A DNA stretch of 64,000 bases from positions 5,766,001 through 5,830,000 of the forward strand of contig NC_135776.1 of assembly GCF_028453695.1 (NCBI RefSeq), written 5' to 3'. Below, in pieces: positions 12,420-25,250 of this stretch (the first letter of the stretch is position 1; each line of letters begins with the position of its first letter). The notes below the pieces were generated by a model. That model ran no database searches. It saw only the letters and a list, made by a program, of their open reading frames with translations, and was not told the DNA's origin. The stretch is from Augochlora pura. Its lineage: Eukaryota > Arthropoda > Insecta > Hymenoptera > Halictidae. The translations under genes were made by a program, and so were the position numbers.

Positions 12420-13072
12420 TACAACCCCCGTCAAAAGTATTAGAACACCTGCCACAATTTAGTATGAATTGTAATCTCTCGTTCGGTTTAAGTAACGTTT
12501 TATGTTTAATATTACGTTTTATGGTAGCCGTATCGTCGAAAGTACACATTAAGCTGGAAGTGTTTGCCACTTACGCGATTAGTTTACCCATTTATTGCAT
12601 TTTGTTTAGCGAGACCGTATACCGAGCTCATTTCGTACGGTATATTGCCGAAGTATGCGGAACAACGTCGACGGAACTGAATAAAATGTTCGGTAAGTAA
12701 TTCAATTTTCTCTTATGAAATTATCGTTATTTCTATTATAATATAAAAGAAAATATATAGTACTTGTTACAGTTTGATACAATCGACTTTAAATTAAATT
12801 GAAGGAATCATTTCCTATCGATTTCTCAAATATTAGAAATAGTCAAATATTAGAAAGTCCACCGGAAAATTCTATCTGCTCTTACAATAAATTTTGTACG
12901 CACCTAATATTTATTATGTTATAATAATTTAATGAAATCGTAACTTATGCCCTGTTACCAGCACGATGGGGCGATTTATGATTAACATTTTTAGAAATAT
13001 ATATCTCAAATAAAATGACATAAATACATTTCACTTTTTGTGCGTGTTCCGATACTTTCACGGTGGATTGTA
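12420..13072. mobile_element. Tc1/mariner-type element, non-autonomous
   Basis: Flanked by TA dinucleotides with imperfect inverted ends of about 35 bp. The left end begins ACAACCCCCGTCAAAAGTAT and the right end, opposite strand, begins ACAATCCACCGTGAAAGTAT, followed by TAGAACAC and CGGAACAC. The same terminus is found on the element at 36745-37287. The interior has an open frame of about 79 codons (12464-12700) that I do not recognise as transposase; there is no DDE motif and no helix-turn-helix. The superfamily call rests on TA flanks and terminal repeat style. Confidence 0.72.
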
Positions 13073-13385
13073 CATTAGCAAAGATTGCTAGCCACGTCAA
13101 TCGACTTATGGAGATCCGTCTGTAAGCTCCGGTTCGGATTTCGCTGTCTGAAACGGTTTCCCCTTGAACTTCGTCTTTATCGATGGCTCACGGAAGGACG
13201 GCGATGTTACTTTCGCGTCACGCAGCAGGTCGGAAAAATGATGAAACGCGCGTTTCAGCGTATCGGCGCCGGGCCGGCAGAGCCTTGCCAACGACGGAGA
13301 GGCTTTTGATACGATAATAACGCGATAGATAGTCGCCGATCTATTTTCGCTGCGGCGCGCGGGGCTCGTCGCGATACCCTAACGG

Positions 13386-13386
<1 letters not shown>

Positions 13387-13435
<49 letters not shown>

Positions 13436-13450
13436 CTCTCTCTCTCTCGC
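13387..13450 (+). repeat. (CT)n microsatellite
   Basis: About 60 bases of CTCTCT with few interruptions. It opens long Arg-Glu frames on the minus strand, which are artefacts. Confidence 0.97.
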
Positions 13451-13766
13451 CTTTCGACACCCGGTTGACACACACACACGGCCAGAGAGAAAAAAAAGCC
13501 TGTGAAACCGTCCCGTTGTGCTTCCCCATTGTGACGCGATTCAGGATCCCCGGCGGACCGTACAATCGGTAAACCCGGGGCCCCCGTGTGTCCCGGCACT
13601 TTTGTGCGGCTGACACGCCGCGGAACCGTCGAACGACACCGCCGTTTATACGAGTGTCCCGGGACAAAGATCATAACCTCCGAGTCAATCGCTTTTCGAC
13701 CAAGAGATGTCTTAATAATTTCTCGAATAAAACGCAAAGGTATCTCATAAAAAAAATTATACTACT

Positions 13767-13988
13767 TTAACACTTTACCGACCTATAAATCGACTTTTGC
13801 CCCCGACTGTTAGCCTGCGAATCGTTTGTCATGGTAATCAATAGTTTAATACCTATTACTGATACAAATGCGTTAGACTGTACTATCCTGAGTTTCAATA
13901 TTATTATGTAATTTTTTTAGATATCAGACTTCTTCCGTAATTAATAAGATAAATGAAATCAAAATAGAGCGAATCGGTAAAGTGTTAA
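13767..13988. mobile_element. TTAA MITE with CACTTTACCGA ends
   Basis: TTAA at 13767-13770 and 13985-13988 directly flank an 11-bp perfect inverted repeat, CACTTTACCGA. The interior is AT-rich, without coding capacity. The right subterminal block (AATTAATAAGATAAATGAAA) recurs inside the element at 28173-28576, so at least two copies of this family are in the window. The TTAA duplication fits piggyBac-type transposition. Confidence 0.85.
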
Positions 13989-16333
13989 TTATATAAAAAT
14001 AAGAATCCTAGGACACTTTGAGCTGTTTAAAAACCTCTTAGAAAATATAGAAAAGTAACTTCATTATTTTATTCCAGATTAATAATCACATTGCATAAAA
14101 TTTCTATGGATTAATTACAATCATACAACACCTGCCCTTCTTTTATAAATATTACTTTGCAAAGTGACGTTCTGTTCATAATGCAACGTGACAAGATACC
14201 TCGCGAAGTAATTTACTCGCTTGAAATTACTCTCATTTTTTCTCTCTCAATTTTTTGTATCGTTCTCTTGGTAAATCCGATTATTTCAGATTATTTTTCA
14301 TTTTGTCCATCGCCGCGCGCCGTGGTTTCACCGACGAAATTGCCCGGCGTTCGCGTCGCGCCGAAACTCTGCCTCTCCGAGAACTTTGTAGGCCACGGGG
14401 AGGAATAATTCTCTGGTCCGTCTCTGATCGATACACACACACACAGACACACCGGGTCACCGTTTGCAACGGAAATATTATCGTAGCGAGCAACGGGGAC
14501 AGGATATATCGCGGAGACGAGGCACCGCCGACGTGACCGTGAGCGATTGATACACCTTTCGCGATCCGGCACAAGGAAAACTGTGTCCGCCGCTTTTTTT
14601 ATTCATCATTTGTTGTTACGATTCCTCGCGCCTTGATTTCCCACGCCGCGAGGCCGTCGATCTGCTGGAAAAGAGAATTTTCGCAACGGTCCAGCGCCGA
14701 TCTGGCGCACCCCTCTGTGCGCGGTACCCTTTGCACTCGAAAATTATATTTTCACACGGTTCTGATTTCAATCCCTTCTCATGGAAAAATATATTTTCAA
14801 AATTATATTCCACAGATATTTTCAGATATTTTCGAAGTTTTATCTTAAAAATTACAGGTAGCTGATATTCGCAGGGTTGCTCGCACACCCCTTCCCTGTC
14901 TAGAAAAATAAATTCAATTTCCTTCTTCGCACGATTCCTCGATTTAGCACGTTTTTTAATCACTGAATTTGAGATTGCTCTCGATCTACATATGTTACTT
15001 CTACACGAATTCTGATAATAACTTCAACATAATTTTTCCGACCTATTTTCTTTATATTCCATGCGACTTATATCCTAACCTCGAAATTCAGTCATACGAT
15101 CACGCTTTCAACAGCGACACAAGACAATCGTCACACATTTGAGAAAATCGCCTCAATCTGTTACCCTCGCTCGGTCGAAAAAAGGTTAATTAATAAGAAG
15201 CTGCGATGACCCAAGAAACATCGAACAGTTCTGCTCCCCACCGGATCTCAGCCGACCAAAGCAAAATTGTCGGACAGAGAAGGAACATTCGTTGCCGAGG
15301 CGAGAATAAAATAAAATAAAAAATTTCCTCGCCGAGGATGCGGTCGTACGTCATTGCGAACCAGCCTCCTTCATATTGATCACGAGTTAAAAATATTTTT
15401 CTATTGCTTTTTCAATACTTCATGCATTGCTTGCGGCTATTCTTAGCGGGAGTAATGCAAGATCGTCGGAAGTTTCAGGGGATAACTCTCCCGTCTCGGA
15501 GAAACTTCGCCGCCGCCGCTATATTGATTGTACTAATTCGATTCATTAACCGAGGCGTGAGTAATCGAAAGACATCCAACCAGCGAACGCACCGCGTGGA
15601 AATAGAACATCCGCGACGAACGTCGCTCTGGCGCGTTTGTCTCTGCAACGGCGTTCTCTTATTACGAGTGCAACTGATATTTTGGAAACAGCGTGGGGGA
15701 GGCTTTGCTAAGCAGCGCGAGAATGCGACCGGTGTGCCGTTCGTGACGCATCGCGCGTGCATTCCGTGCGTGTAATTGAACGATGCGACGATGCTCCGGT
15801 ATCGGTGAGTAAACTGTCGACGCGAGCCGAGCGCAAATTCGACGGCAAATATTTTTCATCCCGTCCGCACTTCCTCGAAACAGTTGTCGCTAGCGAAAGC
15901 GATTCGCTCGCGATAACGTCGAGTTTTATTGCTACCTTTTATTGCGACCAGCTCGATAATTCCACGCAATCGGAAGAATTTTATTCAACGTTAAGACTAA
16001 TGTTCATTATTTTATAATAGATAGATATATAACAATATTATACAATAATAGATAAAGAATAATAAAAATAAAATAAAATAAAAATAATTTCGTTACTTCG
16101 AATACAGGGAGATTGGTTTTAATGATTGCTACATTCGCAGTAACAATTACGTCGTCGAAAACAATTCGGACTTAATTCGCAATAAGACAAGACGTATTCG
16201 ACCTCTTAAATATCGATCGCAAGGGAACGCTAGAATTTTATTAGCGACTCGAACGAACGGAATTCATAGTTGGCCGGTAACAAGCAGAAATCTCGGTCGC
16301 GAGTCAGCCTCGTCGAAGCACCGGCAATAAGTT

Positions 16334-16456
16334 AAAGACGAACGAGATTGCAGGCGCAATTAAAGAGGCGAGCGGGAATTGGCCGTGCGGTTGAGGACGA
16401 ACGAAATTGCAATGTGCAATTAAAGACGAATGAAAATGCACGGGCAATTGGAGACA
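16334..16456 (+). repeat. Three short direct repeats with ATTGC-N-GCAATT units
   Basis: Three related units (GACGAACGAGATTGCAGGCG, GACGAACGAAATTGCAATGT and GACGAATGAAAATGCACGGG, each followed by CAATT). The inner ATTGCAATGTGCAAT type palindromes resemble C/EBP-like half sites. This may be a small regulatory array or a decayed minisatellite. Confidence 0.45.
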
Positions 16457-17792
16457 AATAAAACACGACGAGAGGAGAAAAAGCCGTGTGTCTCGCTCGA
16501 AATCCGGAAGTTCGGTGGCACAGCGCCACCGCTTTCCACTGGCCGCCATGGGAATAGGATCGAGAGAAAGACCTGTTGAAAAATCCGGGGCCGAGTGAAA
16601 TCGGAGCCGGCGCGCGTTTGCTTAGTCAGGATCGGCTTAGGCGAGATCGGGCGACAGTTCGTTTCCGAGAGCAAATATCTCGCCTACGTGAGCAAAACGA
16701 TTAAATGCGACACGGTAGGCCTCGGTGTCCTTTCGAGAACCGCGATCGAGATACGCCGCGATTTTGCAGCGTTGCGTGGACCGTGTTGTTCCGCGGCCAG
16801 GATTCGATGTAACGTGCCCGCATTACGCTCACGTCTCGTTACGACACCTTCTTTTCAAAGCCGCGACGACGCGAGAGTCGCGCGAACAGGTTCGACAGAC
16901 TCGGCGAGTCTCGCTAATTGCTCTGCGAACACGATTCGAGGCGACGGCCTGGTTTAGCTAGCCGCGAGATTCTGCTTTTCCGAACCGTTCACACCTTTTC
17001 TGCGCGCGAGGAAATCGAGAGCGCTCTGAGAACGCTCCTCTTGATCCTCGCGAGGCGATGGCTGGGTTCAGTTTGACCCAGGGTGATCGAACCGTGCAAT
17101 ACAATTTTCGACAGTGAAAGAGAATAAATTGCTATGACGCAAGGGACAATAAGAAGTCTACAAAAAAAAACATCTTCAGAAACCTGTCTCAAAAATGCTT
17201 AAAATTGTTGCAAACACCGTCGAAAATGATCTAACATCCGACAATATTTTTCGCACGGATCAGCTGCGATGTTTCGCAACTTCGATAATTGTAACGTTTC
17301 TGTCTTTAATCACTTTCCCTCGCGTCTACGTTTATTGCAGATTTCACTGAAACATCTCGATGCCTCGACGACTCATAAAACTGTTTACTCCGATTTTTCT
17401 ACAGTTTTACCGCGACGCCGATGTAATGAATTTTTAATGATCTCTCTTTTTCGTCGACAAGTTATCCGCGGCACCGGCGCCACGTTCGACCGAATACCGC
17501 GAAAGTTGTAACAATAATTTCCTCGCAAAACTAGTTGAAATTGGTTATTTCGTTTCCGTCCTCTTACAAAAGCCGGTGCTATTGTTATCCCGCGATGAAT
17601 AGTGTGTCAGCAGATCCAACATTTTGCAGGTACGAGGAAAATCAATGTTTTGAAACCGTGGCGAATAAACTTTCCTTTGAAATAGTAATTGTATGTTACG
17701 TTGTTTAATATGCGAGACGCTATTTGCGTATGTAATTGCTGGACTGCGGGTGTTTATGAAAAGTAAAAATTGTCCGAGGTAATTGTGAGAGT

Positions 17793-18064
17793 ATCATTAA
17801 TAATCTACAGTACAGTATCTACTGTTCCAACAAAAATTATATGTCAAACTCAGAATTACATGAGAAAATAAGAATATTTATTATGATCGCAATAAATTGT
17901 AACAGTCTCCTCGAATTCTTCTAGTTCCTCTATAATTTTGAATTTCACCTATTAATTTTCTACAGTGTCATTAATAATCTACAGTACAGTATCGACTGTT
18001 CCAACAAAAATTATTTGCCAAATAATTGCACATAGTATTGCATGAGAAAATAAAAATATTTATC
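17793..18064 (+). repeat. Tandem duplication, period about 173 bp
   Basis: TCATTAATAATCTACAGTAC begins at 17794 and 17968, each followed by a block ending in TGAGAAAATAAxAATATTTAT. Two diverged copies, AT-rich, no gene. Confidence 0.85.
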
Positions 18065-18521
18065 ACCTCTCTGCCGTTTCAAAAATCATTATTTTTCCTC
18101 AGACCCGTCGCATCCCGGACAGTTTACATTTATTGTTCCGTCTCGTTTTATCAATTACCATGCACCCACCCCTTTCCCGGAAGTATGACATTGTCTGATT
18201 GCCCCTGAGACTGAAAAACAGCGCACCCGTGGAAACACACAGATCCAGCAGATCCGATTATTCCACACCGGGAAGATCCGCAATCGTTCCACCCACGATC
18301 AAATATTCCATTTACGATTTACTACTCCTACAATGTATAATTGCGCAAATCGTTTCCGACAATAGGCAGGGTCGTTCATCGAATAGATAATTTTCCAGAG
18401 CGGAAACGCGATCGGTCGCGAGGATCTAGCCGCGCCCAGAGCAGCCTATCGACCTGTTATTTGTCGTTGACAAATATTTTCCCGGTGGCCCCGTAATACT
18501 TGTTCTCGGTTTTCGTCGAAT

Positions 18522-18522
18522 T

Positions 18523-18557
<35 letters not shown>
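18522..18557 (+). repeat. (GA)n microsatellite
   Basis: An uninterrupted GAGAGA array of about 36 bases. On the minus strand it gives poly-Ser/Leu frames, which are artefacts. Confidence 0.97.
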
Positions 18558-18559
<2 letters not shown>

Positions 18560-19762
18560 GCGGAGCAGCTTCGAAAGCTGCTGATACAAACTGGAATTAG
18601 AGGCGCGTGAGTCACGCTTCTCCTCGATAGATAAGAATGCAGTCGCCGAGAGAGGCGAGCACCTATAACACCGCCTTCCATACGGCATCCGGCAAAGGGC
18701 AAACACACGGGGCAATCGTGGTTTTCTTGCGCAAACGGTATCAGGGCAAACAAATTTTGATTGCGGAGCGACGACGACGATGTCGTCGGTCACGTCGCCG
18801 CCGCCGCGCGGCACCGATCGAAAATTCTGATAATACGTGGGATTAGGTGGGCGGGGAATAGATGGCTTATCGAAAACTGCTCAGCCACTCGCGAACACAC
18901 TGGCAACGGTGTTCCCGACGACCTGTTGTTTAATACTCCCGGCTTCCACAATCTTCGTAAAATCGTTCGATCTCTACCGGCCGTGCCGCTTTTACGATAT
19001 TAACGGCGACTTCTATCGCCGGCGAATCATCCATTGGTCATCGAGGACACTTCAGACTATCTCGAGTATTATACGTGATAATTGGAAAATTTTTTTGAAA
19101 TTCTTTAATTAACAACGAGTCGAACTTATCGTTACTTTAGATCAAGAACTACTTGATCGATATAGAAAAAAATCAATGTAGAAAGGTGAAAAAGGTGAGA
19201 GCTGAATTATAGGATTATCGTATCAAGGAAAACAAAGTCGCGACGATGGATCAACGATGGATCTCGGATAACGCAACATGGTTTCATCGTTCCTCGATCT
19301 TCGTCAAACAGTGTTTCGTTCGCGAAGGCTCGAATACGTGCATCGTAAGAGCTGGTTCGATTTAATTAAAGATCCGACCCGAGCAATTCTACACGATTCT
19401 ACAAATTACTGTTTCGACAAAACGAGGACACCGTGACCGATCGGTGGTTTCGGAACGGCGCTTCGATCTATCCGCGATCGAATCGGAACGCCGTCGCAGA
19501 GGTGAACGATTTTTCAATGTTCATCGAACATCGTTGCCTCGCGCGATAAGCGAAGCAATCTGGACGCAATCGGAGTAAGATCCGTGTGGGACCAATGTCC
19601 CCGGGACTAAAGGCAAGATAAAGTTAAAACAAGAAACAAAACTCTCCAGAATCACCTCGTCCAATAAAACAAGAACGCGGTTATCGATCGGTAAATCCTC
19701 GATAACGCTTTTTAGCTTATCTACGATCGTGTTGAATAACGTCGCGCTGGCGACACGGTTCT

Positions 19763-20039
19763 TTAACCCTTTGCACTCCGCGCCATCGTGGATTTAGTAG
19801 ATTCAATTTTAAAATTAATATTATCATTGAGATAAAAATGATTAAATTGGGATAAAATGTTATCTACCAGCGCTTATGAACATTTATATTATTATACAGT
19901 ATACGTTATATGTATATGTATATATGATATTATTATAATAATATTCGCTAATAAACTTTAACTAATAAACTTTAATGTTTAGTCATATACTAGAATTACG
20001 ATGTCCCCTGAGAGGAGACAACGGAGTGCAAAGGGTTAA
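19763..20039. mobile_element. TTAA MITE with perfect 14-bp ends
   Basis: TTAA at 19763-19766 and 20036-20039 flank a perfect 14-bp inverted repeat, CCCTTTGCACTCCG. The interior is AT-rich with no open frame. It is the best-preserved member of the TTAACCCTTTGCACT family in this window. It sits immediately left of the first copy of a 423-bp duplication, so it probably inserted after that duplication formed. Confidence 0.9.
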
Positions 20040-20800
20040 ACTTCATAGAACATGGCTACCTGGACGAGTGCTCGAGCACGCGCCTACGCCACGAGTTCGT
20101 CGAAGCAATTAAAGATTTGCAGTATCGAGAAACAATTCGATCAATTTAGAGATAATCTTGTTAATCTAAAAACAATCTGGTAAATGTAAAAACAATCTGG
20201 AAAATCGAGAAACAATTTCATCAATTTAGAAAGAATTTGATCAATTTAGAAAGAATTTAATCAATTTAGAAAGAATTTGATCAATTTAGAAAAATCCGTT
20301 CAATTTGGACATAACGAATAAATCCATGCTGCTGTAGGAAGAAGAACAATTTTACAAATTTCCTTCTCGTATAAAACGAAACCACTATGATTGGTTAATG
20401 GATTTATTCGCGATCCAATCCGAACGATTTCGCGTATTGTATAATTGGACGGTTTTTCAAACTTCATCAAGCGTTATTCTACCTTGACGAGTGCTCGAGA
20501 GCACGCGCCTACGCCATGACTTCATCGAAGCAATTAAAGATTTACGGTATCGAGAAACAATTCGATCAATTTAGAAACAATCTGGTAAATCAAAAAACAA
20601 TATGGCAAATCTAGAAACAATCTGATGAATCTAAAAACAATTTGATAAATCTAGAAACAATCTGATGAATCTAAAAACAATTTGATAAATCTAGAAACAA
20701 TCTGATGAATCTAAAAACAATTTAATAAATCTAGAAACAATTTGATAAATCTAGAAACAATTTGATAAATCTAGAAACAATCCGATCAATCTAAGAACGA
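20040..20800 (+). repeat. 423-bp duplication containing a 20-bp minisatellite
   Basis: A block beginning ACCTGGACGAGTGCTCGAG at 20058 recurs at 20481 (ACCTTGACGAGTGCTCGAG). Each copy continues through CGAAGCAATTAAAGATTT into an array of about 20-bp units of the type AATCTAGAAACAATTTGATA. The second array is longer (about 20540-20800). No gene. Confidence 0.9.
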
Positions 20801-21239
20801 ATGAATAGGATACGCTGTCGCGTCAAGAACGAGAATTCCGTGGCAAAAGAAGCGGCTGAATTGAAAATTGGAAGCGGATTTTCCGCGCAACGAGATAATT
20901 GCGTATTCAGTGTCGACGTGTCAAAGGCATGCGTCTTGCCGTCTCTTTCATCCGGCGTTCCCCCGGCAAGAGGTAAAGAACTTTATCGCGTCGACTTCGA
21001 CAGAGGATTCCGTCTGCTCGGCGAAGAAGCCTCCGCGTTCAGCGGTTTCTGATTTATTCGCGTCGCCCATTATCTGCTACCTCCATGAAATATTGCGAAC
21101 GAAGATAGGACCCGGAGATAGATACCGCGCGGCGCGAGGCGTTCCCGCGGGTCCCACAATAATATTTATGGCAAACGCTGCTTGGTCAAGTGCGCGCGGC
21201 GAGCACCGGCGATGCTCTCGCTCCGGCTTCTGTTTATAA

Positions 21240-21665
21240 ATGACGGCGACTCGTTAATTAGCCCTGCGCGCGGAACGTACGCGGGGCCGCGTGTTTATCG
21301 TCGTTAAATAGAAAACCTGACGCGTATCGATCCGCGCCCGGTCCCGCTCGATTAGGCTAATTAGTATTATTAATACGTCCTAATGGGCTCGGTCAGGCGA
21401 TGATTCATTTCGCGCCGCTAATTGTCTCTGCGTGAAATCCTCTCCCGGTCACTCCCCGCGTCTAGGCGTCGTCGACGACGCCTTCGAGGTACGACCGACC
21501 GAAAAGCATCTCCGCGCGATCGGTATCGCGATCCTCGACGGCTCCCGAGACCTTCCACCTGTCGTTTACCTCGCCCTTAATTAATTAATTCGCGCCCCCG
21601 CGATTAGATTGTGCGTCCGTGACGCGCGCGAATTTTTCAATTACCAGGAACCGATTAATTCTAGT
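21240..21665. promoter_or_regulatory. Candidate developmental enhancer (homeodomain cores)
   Basis: A non-coding, mostly GC-rich stretch studded with TAAT/ATTA cores: CGTTAATTAGCC (21253), GCTAATTAGTATTATTAATAC (about 21355), GCTAATTGTC (21417), CCTTAATTAATTAATTCG (about 21575), TCAATTACC and CCGATTAATTC. The clustering in an otherwise GC-rich background suggests conserved cis-regulatory DNA. This is inference from motif density only. Confidence 0.35.
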
Positions 21666-21689
21666 TAGAGATAGTTGCACGCGCGGACT

Positions 21690-22030
21690 TTCGAATCATT
21701 TTCGCTCGATAGTTCCAGTTGACAAATGGCGTTTCCGTCGGAATGTCGGATATTAATGGACGAATTTTTTTTTGCTTGTCATCGATATTGTTATTAGTTG
21801 TCGCGCGGAGATTTTGTATGATTAAGACGTCATCTTGTGGAGAAACTAAAATTAGTCGGTGAAGTGTCGATATGTTAGCGTGTAACCTGAATGTTGCACG
21901 GTTAACAAAAATCAAATTTACTAATTCTTTTCTAAAGTTTAGATACACGTAGCAGAATAATATGTTCTAATTTAAAATAAAAATAAAACGAAATAAAGAG
22001 AATAAATAAGCTTTGATGGATGACAGTAGA
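21690..22030. mobile_element. Relic related to the TTAA element at 37979-38252
   Basis: The segment around 21925-22030 (TTCTTTTCTAAAGTTTAGAT, then GAATAAATAAGCTTTGATGG) aligns with 38138-38235 (TTCTTTTTTAATGTTTAGAT, then AAATAAATAGCTTTGGCGG). Terminal CCC and TTAA are not recognisable, so it is a decayed copy. Boundaries are approximate. Confidence 0.45.
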
Positions 22031-23077
22031 TACACGATCGCGAAGAGATAATATTTAGCAAAATATTTCTTCGAATAATCAATTTCTGTTTGACACTTCC
22101 TGTCGATAAATTTCGTCTCACCTCATAATTAAATCATTAATATTCTAATTTCATATTCGGCGTAATTATTCCTCTCAATGATCGACAATTTTGCCTGACG
22201 CTCCGAGTCGACATACGTTGCTTCGGAATGTCAGATTTTAATGAAAATTTGTCGATGCCTTAGAAAAAGATACACTTAGAAAAAAATGTGTCGCGTCCTT
22301 GAAGACGCTCTGGACTTTCGCTTTCGAACACACGGTGCTTCGTGTAGCGTCGTTATTATTTCTGTTTATAGGTGTTAATGACGAGAACAAGTTCACCGAG
22401 AGACGAGTCGAACACAACGAGAACGCGCAGCAGAGAGATCGCTCTGTTCCATACTCGTTCCGTACCGCACAGGTATATACATACGGTCGATTCTCGAGCC
22501 GCGTATCGAAAATAGTATATTATTCGAAGGATATTTCGGAAACCGATTCCGTCCGCGTTTCGAAATGTTTCCGCCCGAGCAAAGGAGTATGTATAACCTA
22601 AACTCATCGCGTTAAAATAAATTTGTGCCACGATAAATATTATGGCACGGATACCGCGATTTCTTCTGCCAACGAATCGTATTAAACGCTAACATATTTT
22701 ATGCATCTGTAAAAATCCCGTAAAGTCCCAGCTGTTTATCTAATCGATCCGACAAGCTGCCTTATGTTACATCGTACTATTACAGAAACATGCTCTACGA
22801 TCCAATTAATACGTAAGCCAAGAAGAGCTTTCGGATCAAAATACGAACGGTCATTATTATTTTATTAACGCCTTATCGCATCTGGCAATTAATCTTTACG
22901 ATAATCCGTGATAACTTTTTTTAATCGCGAAAGCAATCGATGCCACGGAATGCGACTTTTCAATTTTAATTTGATTGAATCAAGCACTTTAATTTGACAA
23001 AACTGATGAGACTATTCGCGGTGTTCGGTGAAATATATGACAATAATTGTAATAAGTTGTAATCTATTTTCTCTTAT

Positions 23078-23330
23078 TTTATATATTATTTCTCTTCTTC
23101 TCCTATGCAGTAACAATTACAGCAACAATCTAGTATATTTATTTCACTCTATTTCACAATATCTATCTCAGCCTATATTTTTCTTATTCTAATTTTATCT
23201 TATTTTATCGTATATACTATTTCTCTTCTTCTTCTATTCAGTATTACTACAATCATTCTTCATCGATCTAGTACATTTATTTCACTCTATTTCACGACAT
23301 CTATCTCAGCCTATATTTTATCATATCGTA
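23078..23330 (+). repeat. Tandem duplication, period about 130 bp
   Basis: TATTTCTCTTCTTCTCCTAT (about 23088) recurs as TATTTCTCTTCTTCTTCTAT (about 23218). Both are followed by TTTATTTCACTCTATTTCAC and ATCTATCTCAGCCTATATTT. Two pyrimidine-rich copies, non-coding. Confidence 0.85.
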
Positions 23331-24952
23331 GACTACCACATATTTGACTTTCCAGTTTATTTAACAACAGTCTCCGCGAATAGTAAAAACCACAGCGACA
23401 TCCCGGAGAACGGGAATTGAAAAACGAAACTAAAGATACATCGAGCATTAAAAAAAGCAACAGATCATTCGCGGATCATCGCCACCGCTATTTCCGACCT
23501 CCTACATCGGCGAGGACGCCGAAAGGGCGCGGTTTTTAAATTCCTCGAGCACACCCGCATCGATCCCGCGATCGGAGTTTTCGCGCGATGCGCAATCGAA
23601 TCAATCGGCGCCGGTTATTTCGAATTGAGAAGGCGTCCCACGGCCGTCGGGCGAGAGAGCGGTCTCTTCGAGCCGGTTTATTTTCGCAGTATTTTTGCGC
23701 GGCGGGTTAGTTGCATATCGGGCGCGGCACGGTCACGTTGTTAATCTATTTTTAAGAGGGAACCCGCGTTACAAAGAGTGCCACCGTTCCGTTGGAAAGA
23801 GCGCTTGGGAAACGGCAGTCGAGGAACGCGGAAAAACGGCGAAGGAGAGCCTGGAGAAAACGCGGCTCGAGCAGCCAACGCGACAGCAGCTTCTCTAGTT
23901 GCTGGTGTGCTGGTGCTGTGCTGTACCGCGTCGTCCCGCCTAACACGCCGCGTTTGCATTTTGAAATTAATCACGTCTCGCGAGGCCACTTCGACGGAAA
24001 CGACAAGCAAACGCCCGCCGCTGTCCTTCTTTGAAAATCAATTCGCTAATTTACGCGGGCTCTCTTCTCTCCGTCGCGCCTGCCTCTCCGAGAATTCCCG
24101 TCGCCTCGAACTCTTGTCCTAGGAGAGCTTGGCGAACTTCAACCGACGCGTTTTCGAAACGCGAGAGAACGACGCGTTAACGAGGCCTCTGTGATCCGGT
24201 GCACTTTCGCGGACCGAATTCTCTCGCGACTTTCTACGCCTCTGGTTACCGCGAATCAATTTTCCGGGGGAACCATTGCCGGATTCGTTTAGAAAAATTG
24301 TTTCTACAAAATAATAATAATATACATGCTAACGAAAATAAATAGAAAATCCAGTAATACATTATATGGAACACGAAACAATGAGGAACTCGAGGATCTC
24401 ATTGCGTGCTTTCCAATTTATCGAGATTATTAGAAGACGTTGCTTATATAGAACTGTTGCTTCTTGCAATTTAATCAGTGAACTTTTAACGAACGTTCGT
24501 TTAAAATAGTCTGTCGAAACTCCGGCGAGAACTTCGAGATTGATAGAATAATTATGTGGCAGTCGGAGTTAAGAGAAATCATGTCAGAAGTTCACCACCC
24601 GTTCGCACCCTTGAAACCCCACCTTCATCGATTCAGGAGGCGAAACGCGTATTCGGTTGTTCCGTGATACGGGGATTCGTGGTAAAGTGATATTTTTTCT
24701 TTTTTTTTTTCGGAGCCGGTAGTTTCATGAATTTGATAGCGGTCGTGGCCGAGAATCGACAATTCGATCCAGCCGCTTCGTTTCTACAGCAACGTATCGA
24801 GACGAATAAAGTTCCTCTAACCCTCTGTGTTCAACGGCGTCGATTCAACACCGAGGAAAGAAAAGCTCCGGTTTCTAACCGCGTTTCGCGTTCCACAGAA
24901 TCGAAGTCGCTCTTTTCAACGGAGGAGAAATTACCCTTTCACTAAAATACTT

Positions 24953-25250
24953 GGAGTCGATTCTCGCTAAAACGAGAATCGCTTTCAAACGAATTTTACC
25001 CGAGAATCCCAAATTCTGCTATAAACTTGAAATTAAAATGAATCGTAATTATAGATAATTAATGTAACAATTTGAAATTTATTTAGAATTATTTTTAATA
25101 TTTTTCATTGATTCGAGAGAATATGAATTATTCTTTTATTAAAAAAGGTTGAGAGTCGATTCTTTAAAACGAGTCTCGCTTCGAATCAATTTGTAGTCCA
25201 CAATTTCAAATTCCACAAACTGCAATACTTAGCGATTAAACTTGAATTAT
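24953..25250 (+). repeat. Diverged duplication, period about 196 bp
   Basis: GAGTCGATTCTCGCTAAAAC near 24956 and GAGTCGATTCTTTAAAAC near 25152 start two similar blocks, each with a later CAAATTCxxC and AAACTTGAA segment. A third weak trace (AAACGAGTCTCGC) lies near 25425. Confidence 0.55.

Noticed and set aside
13255..13737. 160-codon minus-strand open frame
   Set aside because: It runs through the (CT)n microsatellite and consists largely of Arg-Glu repeats; no family resemblance.
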